A stretch of 64,000 nucleotides of DNA from Sphingomonas carotinifaciens (GTDB lineage Bacteria; Pseudomonadota; Alphaproteobacteria; Sphingomonadales; Sphingomonadaceae). Made by a program: the position numbers and the translations under genes. The stretch covers positions 137,468 through 201,467 of the forward strand of contig NZ_WSUT01000007.1 in the NCBI RefSeq assembly GCF_009789535.1. Reading direction: 5' to 3'. This document shows positions 8,180 to 16,762 of this stretch, piece after piece (positions within the stretch are counted from its first letter, which is position 1; the number at the start of each line of letters is the position of its first letter). The notes below the pieces were generated by a model, which saw only the letters and a program-made list of their open reading frames with translations, was not told where the DNA came from and searched no databases.

Positions 8180-9187
8180 ATGAACGATCCGTCGCAGAAC
8201 CACGAAAAACCAGATCGCGTCGTCATCCCGTTTCTGCCCGCGCTGCGCGAGAAGGTGGAGGCTGGCCTGTCGCCGCGGGCAAGCGCGCTGAACGTGACAT
8301 CATCCGGTAGCACAATCTGTCTCTGGCGCGCGATCTGCGCCATCTGGCATCGCCTGGTAGCCCTGTCTGCGGTCGGCTTGATCGCTACATCAATGGTCCC
8401 CCGTTCGGCGCACGCCTCTGAGACGCCGCGGCCGGGGTCGAAGGACTCCCGGCTGCGCAACGTGAACTACGACCCCGATCAGGTCATCGCGATCGTTGGC
8501 AGCTTCCGCCACGCCCTCGAGATCCAGTTCGGCCCAGGCGAAACGATCACCCAGGCCGCGCTGGGCGACACGGTGTCGTGGCAGATCGCGCCCGTCGGTA
8601 ACATCGTATTCCTGAAACCACGGGAGCGCGCCGGGCCAACAAACCTGATCGTCGTCACCAACGCCGGCGGGGCGGCACGCACCTACCACTTCAACCTTTC
8701 GCTCGGGACAGCGGGCGCCATGTACGGCGTTCGTTTCCGCTATCCGCGCGAAGAGCGTGCACTGACGGCGCTCCAGGCGCAGGTCGCCCAGGCACAGGCT
8801 GCAAAGGCGATCGAAACAGGCATTACCACCACGGCTCTCGATCATGCAGTGATCGAGGGGCGGCGTAACTCGAACTACACCGTCCAGGGAGATGCAGCGC
8901 TTCAGCCAAGCGAGATTTCCGACAACGGCGAATTCACCGTGCTTCGATATCCAGGGCACGCCGACATTCCCTCTATTTTCGCGGTCGACGTGGACGGCAC
9001 CGAAACCATTGTTCCTTATGATGTCCGCGAGGACTTTGTCGTCATTCACGCGGTCTATCGGCAACTCCGGCTTCGCCGCGGCACCACGGTGCTGTGCATC
9101 TTCAACGAGGCCCCTCCCCGCAACGAACGTGGCGATCGGACCGGAACGGTTTCCAACGTCGTGGAGCGCAAGGTGAAGGACCAGTAA
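8180..9187 (+). CDS. virB9: VirB9-type outer-membrane core protein with an N-terminal extension
   Basis: 335 residues. The VirB9 domain runs from about residue 90 to the end (beta-rich, with YDPDQVIAIVG and the terminal region with DFVVIHAVYRQLRLRRG). The signal-peptide-like hydrophobic stretch (about residues 60-80, ending S-A-H-A) is preceded by roughly 50 hydrophilic residues, which is longer than a normal signal peptide. An internal GTG at 8294 would shorten the leader. ATG 8180 lies directly behind the virB8 stop with AGG nearby, so it is kept as the annotated start with reservation. Confidence 0.85.
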   Translation: MNDPSQNHEKPDRVVIPFLPALREKVEAGLSPRASALNVTSSGSTICLWRAICAIWHRLVALSAVGLIATSMVPRSAHASETPRPGSKDSRLRNVNYDPDQVIAIVGSFRHALEIQFGPGETITQAALGDTVSWQIAPVGNIVFLKPRERAGPTNLIVVTNAGGAARTYHFNLSLGTAGAMYGVRFRYPREERALTALQAQVAQAQAAKAIETGITTTALDHAVIEGRRNSNYTVQGDAALQPSEISDNGEFTVLRYPGHADIPSIFAVDVDGTETIVPYDVREDFVVIHAVYRQLRLRRGTTVLCIFNEAPPRNERGDRTGTVSNVVERKVKDQ

Positions 9188-9188
9188 C

Positions 9189-10505
9189 ATGGCCGAAGCA
9201 ATCATCGACCGCGGCGGCACGGTGGGTCCCGATCCCGTCGCGGCGCAGCAACCGGAAACCGCGGTGACCCGTAACGGAGGCTGGGGAAATATCGCTCTGG
9301 TCGGCGCCGGAATTGGCCTGATCGGTGCGATCGGCGGAATCGCCATCGGCTATGGGGCCTTCCATCAGCCAACCAGTTCCACCACGGCCGTGCCGCCTGC
9401 CAAAGCCAGCGAACGCAGCGTCGACGAGGTGATGGCTAACCCCAACGCGCAGCGGGCAGCGCTCGCCAATCAGCTCGGCCAACCGGGCGCGCCTGCGACT
9501 GACATCTTCGGGCGACCGATAGTGCCAGCGGCACCGGCGGTCGATGCGAGCGGCAATGTCGTGGCAGCGGGTGGTGCCGCAGCCGGCCCGGCTACGATCG
9601 CAAACGGCCAGCAGACACCAGCCCAGCGACGCGCGGAACAAGCGCGGCTCATGGCGGATGCCTCTCGGCGTTCACCGATCATGGCGTTCGGCTCGATGGG
9701 ATCAGGCGCGCCAGCGTACGCGGGCGCGAACGCGGGTGGCGCGGCGGCGCGCCGGGACCAGGACGATCTTCAAGGCCGCAGCGACCGCACAGAGGGGCAG
9801 TCGATGGTAGCAGGCCGGAACCTCGGCGGCAGCGGATTTGAAGAGCCGAGCGGCGCCGCTACTCCGACGGGAAAGGGCTCGACGGATTTCAGCGAACAGC
9901 TGAGCCATTCCACGATACAGACCGTGCGTGCGACGATGGTGACGGATCGCAGTCTCCTGCTGAGCGCCGGGACGGTCATTCCTTGCACCCTGCAGACGGC
10001 GATCAACTCGACCCAGGCTGGCTTCGTATCGTGCGTCATCAACCATGACGTGTTCTCCGAGAACGGCCGTATCGTGCTGCTCGACAAGGGTACGAAGGTG
10101 CTTGGGCAATATTCCGGAGGCATCACGCAGGGGCAGGCGCGCCTCTTCGTCCTCTGGACGCGTGCGCTGACGCCGCGGGGCGTTGCGATCGATCTGGGGT
10201 CACCTGCGGCTGACAGCCTTGGTCGTGCAGGTTTGCCCGGGGGCGTCGATACGCAATTCTGGTCCCGCTTCGGCCTCGGCCTCGTGATCTCCGTCCTGGA
10301 GGATGCGTCCAACATCGCAAGCCGAGCCGTTCAGGGGGAAGGCACCTATTCAACGCAAGTGCCCGGGAACACGGCCAACACGGTCCTCCAGCAAACGATG
10401 CAGGTAAGACCCATCCTAAAGAAGAACCAAGGCGATACCGCCGCGATCTTCGTGGCCAAGGACTTCGACTTCCGGTCAGTGTACGAAGTTCGCTTGAGGC
10501 GCTGA
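9189..10505 (+). CDS. virB10: VirB10/TrbI-type core channel protein
   Basis: 438 residues. A cytoplasmic N-terminus is followed by one membrane helix at about residues 32-58, then a long Ala/Pro/Gly-rich periplasmic linker, and a C-terminal beta-barrel domain (from about residue 240, with TIQTVRATMVTDRSLLLSAG and the late LVLWTR-like strand), as in VirB10/TrbI. The protein spans both membranes and senses ATP use by VirB11 and VirD4. It is one base from virB9 and one from virB11. Confidence 0.93.
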   Translation: MAEAIIDRGGTVGPDPVAAQQPETAVTRNGGWGNIALVGAGIGLIGAIGGIAIGYGAFHQPTSSTTAVPPAKASERSVDEVMANPNAQRAALANQLGQPGAPATDIFGRPIVPAAPAVDASGNVVAAGGAAAGPATIANGQQTPAQRRAEQARLMADASRRSPIMAFGSMGSGAPAYAGANAGGAAARRDQDDLQGRSDRTEGQSMVAGRNLGGSGFEEPSGAATPTGKGSTDFSEQLSHSTIQTVRATMVTDRSLLLSAGTVIPCTLQTAINSTQAGFVSCVINHDVFSENGRIVLLDKGTKVLGQYSGGITQGQARLFVLWTRALTPRGVAIDLGSPAADSLGRAGLPGGVDTQFWSRFGLGLVISVLEDASNIASRAVQGEGTYSTQVPGNTANTVLQQTMQVRPILKKNQGDTAAIFVAKDFDFRSVYEVRLRR

Positions 10506-10506
10506 C

Positions 10507-11529
10507 ATGGCGTCAAGTTCCGTATCGCTGCTTTACGCCCATAATGCGGAGCCTATCAGCCGGCATCTTGAGCGGCCCGATGTCACCGAACTCGTCATCA
10601 ACGAACCCGGGCTGATCGGGCTCGAAACCCGTGCGGGTTGGGAGTGGCATGAGGAGCCCGCACTCGACACCGCGTCGCTGATGACGCTCGCACGGCTGAT
10701 CGCAGGCTGCACCAAGCAGGACGTCAGCGCGGAATATCCCATCGTTTCCTCCGTCCTGCCTGGCGGTGAGCGTGCCCAGGTCGTTGTTCCCCCGGCCGTG
10801 GAGCAGGGCTTCATCTCGATCACGGTTCGCAAGGCGTCGGGCGTGATGATGGACATCGATGACTTCGAGCGGGCGGGGCTCTTCAGTGAGGTGCGCGCCA
10901 AAGGGCTGCACGAGGAGGTCGATGCCGAATTGCTGAGACGCCGCGTAGTTGGAGACTGGCCGGGTTTCTTTCGCCTCGCGGTAGAAGCGAAGAAGAATAT
11001 CCTCATCTCCGGGGCCACGGGCTCGGGGAAAACCAGCTTCTCCAAGGGCCTCATCAAGTTGATCCCGGAGCATGAACGTATCCTCACGATCGAGGATACG
11101 CGTGAACTCGTCGTGCCGCAGCGCAATCGCGTCCATATGATGTACGCCAAGGACGGCAAGGGCCTGCAGAAAGCTGGGGCAAAGGAGCTTCTCGAGTCCG
11201 CCTTGCGGATGCGTCCAGACCGCATCCTTCTTCAAGAGCTGCGGGATGAAACCGCCTTCTTCTATCTCAGGAACGTCAACAGCGGCCATCCTGGTTCGAT
11301 CACCACGGTGCATGCCAACACTGCCGAGGGAGCGCTCGAACAGCTCACGCTTCTCGTCAAAGAATCGGAAGGGGGTAACGACCTCGATCGGCACGACATT
11401 CGAGCGCTGCTGCGCTCCCTCGTCGACATCGTAGTGCAAATGGATCGACTGCCGCCGGGCGAGGGGCGACCGGCCCGCTATCGGATGACCGAGGTCTGGT
11501 TTGACCCGGCGGGCAAGCCCCGCGACTGA
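10507..11529 (+). CDS. virB11: VirB11-type traffic ATPase
   Basis: 340 residues, the normal length for this hexameric secretion ATPase. Walker A is G-A-T-G-S-G-K-T at residues 169-176. The Asp box (LTIEDTRELV), the Walker B-like RPDRILLQELRDETAF and the His box (SGHPGSITTVHAN) follow in the expected order. It acts at the cytoplasmic base of the channel with VirB4 and VirD4. Confidence 0.95.
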   Translation: MASSSVSLLYAHNAEPISRHLERPDVTELVINEPGLIGLETRAGWEWHEEPALDTASLMTLARLIAGCTKQDVSAEYPIVSSVLPGGERAQVVVPPAVEQGFISITVRKASGVMMDIDDFERAGLFSEVRAKGLHEEVDAELLRRRVVGDWPGFFRLAVEAKKNILISGATGSGKTSFSKGLIKLIPEHERILTIEDTRELVVPQRNRVHMMYAKDGKGLQKAGAKELLESALRMRPDRILLQELRDETAFFYLRNVNSGHPGSITTVHANTAEGALEQLTLLVKESEGGNDLDRHDIRALLRSLVDIVVQMDRLPPGEGRPARYRMTEVWFDPAGKPRD

Positions 11530-11538
11530 GGAGGGTGC

Positions 11539-13461
11539 GTGAACGGCAAGTGGGTGCGCAGCAGCGAGGGGGCTCAGCCCGGCCCTATTATCTTCCTGGC
11601 GGTGATCGGGTTGGCGGTCAGCGCCGCGCTCGGTGCCGTGGCCGTTCTCTGGAGCGCGCATCTGCTCAACGCTGGCACAAAATGGCGGATGGTGCCGGGG
11701 GCGCTTTGGGCGATGCGCACCTATCCGATCGTCTACACGCCGTTCCTCATCGGTTTTGGCGTCGGCTTGGCGCTTACAACCGGCATGATTGTGTCGTCGC
11801 TTTTTCGACGTCAGACGCTTCATGGTGAGGCGCGCTGGTCGCGCCCCGGCGAGGTTCGCAAGGGCAAGCTGCTCGGCAAATCGGGTATTGTCCTGGGCAA
11901 GTTCGGCGGCAAGGTGATGCGGTTCGACGGATCCGAGCATGTGCTGTTGGAGGCTCCGACACGCGCCGGCAAAGGGGTCGGGGTCATCATCCCGAACCTT
12001 CTCGACTGGCCGGATTCACTTGTGGTGCTCGACATCAAACAGGAGAATTGGGACCATACAGCAGGCTTTCGCCTGAAGGAGCTGGGGCAGCGGGTCGTGC
12101 TGTTCAATCCCCTCGATCCTTCCGGGCGGACAGCCCGTTACAACCCGCTCAGCTACATCAATCGTCGCGATCCGGTGGAGGTGATCAACGAGCTTCAGAA
12201 GATTGCGGTGATGCTCTTTCCAGATCCGCTGACGGGCGACTCGTTCTGGGCCGAGGGCGCGCGCACGGCGTTTCTCGGGGTCGCCGCCTACATCGCCGCA
12301 ACGGCCGACGATGGAGAGGACGCCCTCCCCTTCACCTTCGGAGAGGTCTACCGCCAGTTTGCCGCCGGTGACGCACAGCGACGGTTCCCCAAGATCATCG
12401 AGCAACGAAAAGCGGCCGGCAAACCGCTTTCCGGCGGCTGTGAGTCCGCGATCCGCGACTACACGTCCTCCTCGGCGAACACCTTCACGGGTCTACGCCA
12501 GTCGGTCACCGCGAAGGTCAACGCATGGCTGAACCCGTATGTCGATGCGGCGACGTCCGAGAGCGATTTCGATCTCCGTGAGTTCCGCGACCAGCGCATA
12601 TCGTTGTACCTCGGCGTGTCTCCCGACGATCTCGATCGAGCCGCACCGATATACGGCCTGCTATTCCAACAACTCGTCGATCTGAACGTGCGCGAGCTTC
12701 CGAAGGGAGGTCGACACCAGGTGAAGGTGCTACTTGCTCTCGATGAGTTCGCCAGCCTAGGCAAATGCACCGTGCTGGCAGACGCCTTTAGCTATGTCGC
12801 GGGCTATGGCCTTAGACTCTTGCCCGCATTTCAATCCATTGAGCAGATCCAAGGAGTATATGGCGACAAGGTTGCCGCCGACATCGAACGCAACTGCGCT
12901 GTACGGCTCGTTCTACGCCCGGCCGGCTTGTCCGACGCGAAGAAGATTTCCGAACAGCTCGGCACCTATACCTTCAAATCCCGATCTCGCTCGAGAAGCA
13001 CTTGGGGTGGCGGGGGTGGCTCTACGTCGCTTTCCGACCAACGGCGGGCGCTGATGCTCCCCCAGGAAGTAGAGATGTTACCTGAAGATGACCTTCTTGT
13101 GTTCCGCCGCGGGATGCACGCCACTTACGGCAGGAAGATCCGCTATTATGCGGAGAAGAGACTGGCGGCCCGCACGAGGATCTCGCCCCCAGCGATGCCG
13201 GTAATTCGGATCGATCCAACGGTGGCTCGCAACAGCCTGCGTGTCATACAAGCTGCCGAAGGTGACGACCTATTAAAAAGCTCAGATTCCCAAACACAGG
13301 ATCGACGATCGAAAGCCGACGCAATCTTACCCGATAATTTGGGAAACGGCAAAATACGGACCGATTCCGCAGCTATTGCTGCTTCGATGGCGGTTCCTCC
13401 CTACGCGAGAACAAAGGCGCTATTTGATCACCTTGTTTCAGTACGTGTCCGGCCGACGTGA
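11539..13461 (+). CDS. virD4: VirD4-type coupling protein
   Basis: 640 residues. A GTG start lies behind a strong ribosome binding site (GAGGAGGG at 11529-11536). Two N-terminal membrane helices (about residues 14-42 and 63-90) precede the TraG/VirD4 ATPase domain with Walker A A-P-T-R-A-G-K-G at residues 139-146 and Walker B LLALDEFASLG near residue 402. A Ser/Arg/Gly-rich linker follows near residues 480-500. Coupling proteins bring the relaxase-DNA complex to the channel. Last gene of the conjugation operon in this window. Confidence 0.95.
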   Translation: MNGKWVRSSEGAQPGPIIFLAVIGLAVSAALGAVAVLWSAHLLNAGTKWRMVPGALWAMRTYPIVYTPFLIGFGVGLALTTGMIVSSLFRRQTLHGEARWSRPGEVRKGKLLGKSGIVLGKFGGKVMRFDGSEHVLLEAPTRAGKGVGVIIPNLLDWPDSLVVLDIKQENWDHTAGFRLKELGQRVVLFNPLDPSGRTARYNPLSYINRRDPVEVINELQKIAVMLFPDPLTGDSFWAEGARTAFLGVAAYIAATADDGEDALPFTFGEVYRQFAAGDAQRRFPKIIEQRKAAGKPLSGGCESAIRDYTSSSANTFTGLRQSVTAKVNAWLNPYVDAATSESDFDLREFRDQRISLYLGVSPDDLDRAAPIYGLLFQQLVDLNVRELPKGGRHQVKVLLALDEFASLGKCTVLADAFSYVAGYGLRLLPAFQSIEQIQGVYGDKVAADIERNCAVRLVLRPAGLSDAKKISEQLGTYTFKSRSRSRSTWGGGGGSTSLSDQRRALMLPQEVEMLPEDDLLVFRRGMHATYGRKIRYYAEKRLAARTRISPPAMPVIRIDPTVARNSLRVIQAAEGDDLLKSSDSQTQDRRSKADAILPDNLGNGKIRTDSAAIAASMAVPPYARTKALFDHLVSVRVRPT

Positions 13462-13550
13462 CGTGTCGGTTCTGAGACGGCCAGCGTTACCGTATCAGTG
13501 CGATATCACAGTCGTGGCTTGGCCAGCGTAGCGACTCTCGTTAGCGTCGG

Positions 13551-14369
13551 TCAGCGCTCGGATAAAGCGGGACAGGGTGGTAGGTGCACCTGACGGCGTG
13601 TGACAGAGGGCGGGACGCCGAACCGGCGTCCGAAGGCGCGCGTGAAAGCCGCGTTGTTTGAGTACCCGCAGGCATGGCCCACCGACGAGATGACGAGATC
13701 GGAGGTGACGAGCAGCCGGCGTGCCGCGTCCAGCCGCGTGTGGGCCAGATATTGCGCTACGGATTTCCCGAACATCAGCCTGAACCCTCGGCTCAAAAGC
13801 GATCGGTTCAGGCCGCATGCGCGGGCGATGCCGTGAAGTGTCAGGTCCTCGGCAAAGCGCTGATGGATCAAATCCCGGGCGCGCACTACGCGCCTCGCGT
13901 CGAACTCAGACAGGTCTCGAGAACCTGATGACGGTGTGAGAGCGCCTGCCGTAAGCAGCTCGGCCGTGCGACATGCGAGCTCAGTGGCCTTCGCCTGGAT
14001 ATACAGCCTATCGAGCCGACCTGCCGGCCTCCTGACGCGCATATCTGATAGGATCCCCCTCAGCTCCGGGCAGAGGTGCCAGCTACCCGATCGAAGGTCG
14101 GCATCAATGTCCGCGACAAACCCGCGATCCAGCGCGATCACGACTTCATCCCCGCAGGCATCGGCGGCCTCTCCATCCACCTCCACCACGACGAAGGCGT
14201 CGGTCCTGATCGCCGAGAAGGTCATGAGGATCGTGCTATCGCCACAGAGTTGGATGTGCGGGCGCTGGATCGCATCGCAGGTTGCGCCCGAGGCAAGGAT
14301 CATCAACCGCGCTCGTAACACGCTCGTCGTTGCCGTTCCTCCGGCTGCGGCGCTCGCGCTGTCAAACAT
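13551..14369 (-). CDS. AraC-family transcriptional regulator
   Basis: 272 residues. The C-terminal ~100 residues form an AraC/XylS double helix-turn-helix (HGIARACGLNRSLLSRGF, then VISSVGHACGYSNNAAFTRAF). The N-terminal part (about residues 1-165) is a putative effector domain without a motif I can place. The start overlaps the end of the aminotransferase gene by 8 bases, so the two are co-transcribed. This suggests it controls that operon or a related amino-acid pathway; the target is inferred only from position. Confidence 0.85.
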   Translation of the reverse strand: MFDSASAAAGGTATTSVLRARLMILASGATCDAIQRPHIQLCGDSTILMTFSAIRTDAFVVVEVDGEAADACGDEVVIALDRGFVADIDADLRSGSWHLCPELRGILSDMRVRRPAGRLDRLYIQAKATELACRTAELLTAGALTPSSGSRDLSEFDARRVVRARDLIHQRFAEDLTLHGIARACGLNRSLLSRGFRLMFGKSVAQYLAHTRLDAARRLLVTSDLVISSVGHACGYSNNAAFTRAFGRRFGVPPSVTRRQVHLPPCPALSER

Positions 14370-15474
14370 ATGCGACGTTACGAGCCTTCCACCCGCTTCC
14401 CAGCTTGATGGAGTACCTCCACCCGTGCGGGTCGTCGGCGCGGCCCCTCTGGATGTCCTGCAGAAGGTCGCGGAGTTCCGCAGTCAGCGAACCGCAACTC
14501 CCATCGGCCACAATGAAATCGCCCGAGGCGAACCGGACTTGGCCAACGGGCACGATCGTTGCCGCTGTGCCGCACACGAACGTCTCGACCAATCGGCCGC
14601 TCGCCGCGTCGGAGCGCCATTGGTCAAAGGAGTAAGGGCGTTCGGTGACGCGGCGGCCCGCCTGCCTGGCGAGGGTGATGACGGCGTCCCGCGTGACACC
14701 GGGCAGGATCGTTCCCAATGGTGGCGTCACCAGCTCGCCGTCGTCCAGAACGAAGAAGATGTTCATGCCGCCCAGCTCCTCGATCCACCGGCCTTCCGCG
14801 GCGTCGAGGAAGACGACCTGATCGCAGCCTTGCTCGATCGCTTCCGATTGTGCGATCAGGCTGCCCGCATAGTTGCCGCCGCACTTCGCAGCGCCAGTCC
14901 CACCGCGTGCTGCACGGCTGTAAGTCTCCGACACCCAAACGGTGATCGGCTGCGCGCCGCCTTTGAAGTATGATCCAACGGGGCTCGCGATAACGCAGAA
15001 CAGGTAACGTGAGGCAGGTCTGACGCCGAGGAAGACGTCGTCGGCAATGACGAAGGGGCGCAGGTAGAGGCTACCGTCTCCATCTGGAATCCAGCGTGCA
15101 TCGACATTCACCAAGCTCTCGATGGCCTCGAGGAACAAGTCTTCGGGCGGACATACCATCGCCATGCGTTCGGCCGATCGCGCCAGGCGCCGAGCATTCT
15201 CCACCGGTCGGAACAGCAATGCGTTTCCGTCGCACCGATACGCTTTCATGCCCTCGAAGATCTGTTGACCATAATGGAAGGCGGCATTTGCGGGATGGTA
15301 GGACAGCGGGGCGACTGCCTCGATCCGCCCATCGTGCCAGCCGCGCTCCACGCTCCAGCGCAGCGTTGCCATGTGATCGGTGAAGACGCTTCCGAACTGT
15401 GGTTCGCGCAGCAGAGCCGCCCGCTCGGCATCTCCGACCGGCGTCGAATTCTGGAGAAACTGAAACGTCGACAA
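14362..15474 (-). CDS. ilvE: branched-chain amino-acid aminotransferase
   Basis: About 370 residues of fold-type IV PLP aminotransferase, which moves the amino group between glutamate and leucine, isoleucine or valine. Family hallmarks are present: the N-terminal F-G-S-V-F-T-D-H-M region, YLRPFVIADDVFLGV, the PLP-lysine context A-K-C-G-G-N-Y-A, EELGGMNIFFV and the late ETFVCGTAATIVPVG. The preferred start is TTG at 15474, giving M-S-T-F-Q-F behind a G-rich site. An upstream TTG at 15552 would add 26 residues with no family likeness. Divergent from an Lrp-type regulator, which plausibly controls it. Confidence 0.88.
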   Translation of the reverse strand: MSTFQFLQNSTPVGDAERAALLREPQFGSVFTDHMATLRWSVERGWHDGRIEAVAPLSYHPANAAFHYGQQIFEGMKAYRCDGNALLFRPVENARRLARSAERMAMVCPPEDLFLEAIESLVNVDARWIPDGDGSLYLRPFVIADDVFLGVRPASRYLFCVIASPVGSYFKGGAQPITVWVSETYSRAARGGTGAAKCGGNYAGSLIAQSEAIEQGCDQVVFLDAAEGRWIEELGGMNIFFVLDDGELVTPPLGTILPGVTRDAVITLARQAGRRVTERPYSFDQWRSDAASGRLVETFVCGTAATIVPVGQVRFASGDFIVADGSCGSLTAELRDLLQDIQRGRADDPHGWRYSIKLGSGWKARNVAYV

Positions 15475-15604
15475 AATCCGTCCCCTACCACCTTTTTGCT
15501 CAGGTAGATTACACGAGGTCGGCGACACGTTGTTTCCAAATCGCGCTATCAATCTGCGTTACGGTAGGGCATTTGACCTATGCCAACATGACTATGAGGC
15601 GGCT
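15475..15604. promoter_or_regulatory. divergent promoter region between ilvE and an Lrp-type regulator
   Basis: 130 bases between two outward-reading genes, both of which appear to begin with TTG. Lrp/AsnC regulators commonly bind in such regions and control the neighbouring gene and themselves. No clear operator could be read by eye; an AT-richer stretch near 15540-15600 is the likeliest promoter site. Confidence 0.45.
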
Positions 15605-16096
15605 TTGGACCAAGAAGTCAAACTCGACCCCATCGACAGACGGATCCTTCGTCGCTTGGCCGACGACGGTCGGATCAGCTGGCGCGACTTGGCGGAGGCG
15701 GTGGGCCTATCGCTTACACCAACGCTTCGCCGCGTACGGCAGCTCGAAGAGCGTGGGATCATTGCAGGCTACTCCGCCCGACTGGACGAGGACGTTCTCA
15801 TGGGCGGCATGGTCGCGTTCGTGTCGGTGACGCTCGAACGTCAGACGAGCGAGGCGATCGGGGCGTTCGAGCAGCAGGTGTCTAATATGCCCGAGGTGAT
15901 GAGTGGGCATCAAATGTCGGGAGGTGCTGACTTCCTCCTTCGCGTTGTGGTGCGGGGGCTCGAGCACTACCGCACCTTCCTCGAGCGGCTTACCGGTATC
16001 GGCGGTGTTGCACACGTCCAGAGCAGTTTCGCTTTGAAGTCTTTCGTCAATCGAACCGCGCCGATGATTCCCGACCTCCCGACGCGTCGTCGCTAG
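15605..16096 (+). CDS. Lrp/AsnC-family transcriptional regulator
   Basis: 163 residues from a TTG start (L-D-Q-E-V-K-L-D-P-I-D), which gives the canonical family N-terminus; an upstream TTG at 15530 adds 25 atypical residues. The helix-turn-helix covers about residues 10-55 (D-R-R-I-L-R-R-L through TPTLRRVRQLEERGII). The C-terminal RAM/ligand-binding domain contains the typical M-S-G-x-A-D-F-L-L-R-V. It probably senses an amino acid and regulates the divergent ilvE operon. Confidence 0.9.
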   Translation: MDQEVKLDPIDRRILRRLADDGRISWRDLAEAVGLSLTPTLRRVRQLEERGIIAGYSARLDEDVLMGGMVAFVSVTLERQTSEAIGAFEQQVSNMPEVMSGHQMSGGADFLLRVVVRGLEHYRTFLERLTGIGGVAHVQSSFALKSFVNRTAPMIPDLPTRRR

Positions 16097-16114
16097 CGAG
16101 CGTCGCCCCTCGGT

Positions 16115-16762
16115 CTATGAGAAGCCGGCGTATCTGCCGGGTCGGTGCCACAGGAAGACGACTGTCCCGACAGCCACGACACTCACCCCGGACCATAGGA
16201 TGCGATCGAGGGGCAGGAAGGCGGCCGATACCGCGAGGATCGTCAAGTCGATCGCGATCTGCGTCCGTCCAGCGTTCCATCGCCGCGTCTTCTGCAGCCA
16301 GAGCGTGACGACCCCTACCCCCCCGACACCGGCGCCATGTCGCGCGACGGCGAGCGTTCCCATCCCGATCAAGTTGCCCGCCGCGATCGCGGCAACGGCC
16401 GGATTGCCACTGGCGATCCGCGTCGTCGTCTCCACAAGGAGCGTCAGCCCGGCGATCCCGATGCTGACGGCGATCGTCCGGACGGTGAACCATCCCCCCA
16501 TCATACGCGCCGCGAGCCAGAAGAACGGCAGGTTGAGGAGGGCGAACAGCGGCCCCGGACTGACCGGCATTAGGCTTGAGATCAGGAGAGCGATCCCAGC
16601 CGTCCCGCCCGTCACTAGGCGGGCCGCGTGGAGCATGGCAAGTCCGACCGCGATCAGCACGCAGCCCACGGCGAGCGCATAAGCGTCCTCGAAGCGGCCA
16701 TGTCGAAGATCGGGAACATTGCCTTGCTGTTCGACGCCTATGGCCCGCGGAGCTTCGTTCAC
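16115..16762 (-). CDS. YitT-family membrane protein
   Basis: 215 residues. GTG start overlapping the upstream MFS stop (GTGA); a longer frame into the MFS gene is rejected. Five to six hydrophobic helices and the family-like segment H-A-A-R-L-V-T-G-G-T-A-G-I-A place it with YitT-type membrane proteins of unknown transport function. Co-directional and coupled with the MFS gene, so the pair probably forms an operon. Confidence 0.75.
   Translation of the reverse strand: MNEAPRAIGVEQQGNVPDLRHGRFEDAYALAVGCVLIAVGLAMLHAARLVTGGTAGIALLISSLMPVSPGPLFALLNLPFFWLAARMMGGWFTVRTIAVSIGIAGLTLLVETTTRIASGNPAVAAIAAGNLIGMGTLAVARHGAGVGGVGVVTLWLQKTRRWNAGRTQIAIDLTILAVSAAFLPLDRILWSGVSVVAVGTVVFLWHRPGRYAGFS

Noticed and set aside
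10513-11940. 475-codon open frame antisense to virB11 and the start of virD4
   Set aside because: Shadow frame; virB11 motifs are unambiguous on the plus strand.
1-13461. Effector-type (virulence) secretion system
   Set aside because: LPD7, an EexN-like lipoprotein and the VirD4 coupling protein point to conjugation; no effector gene is seen.
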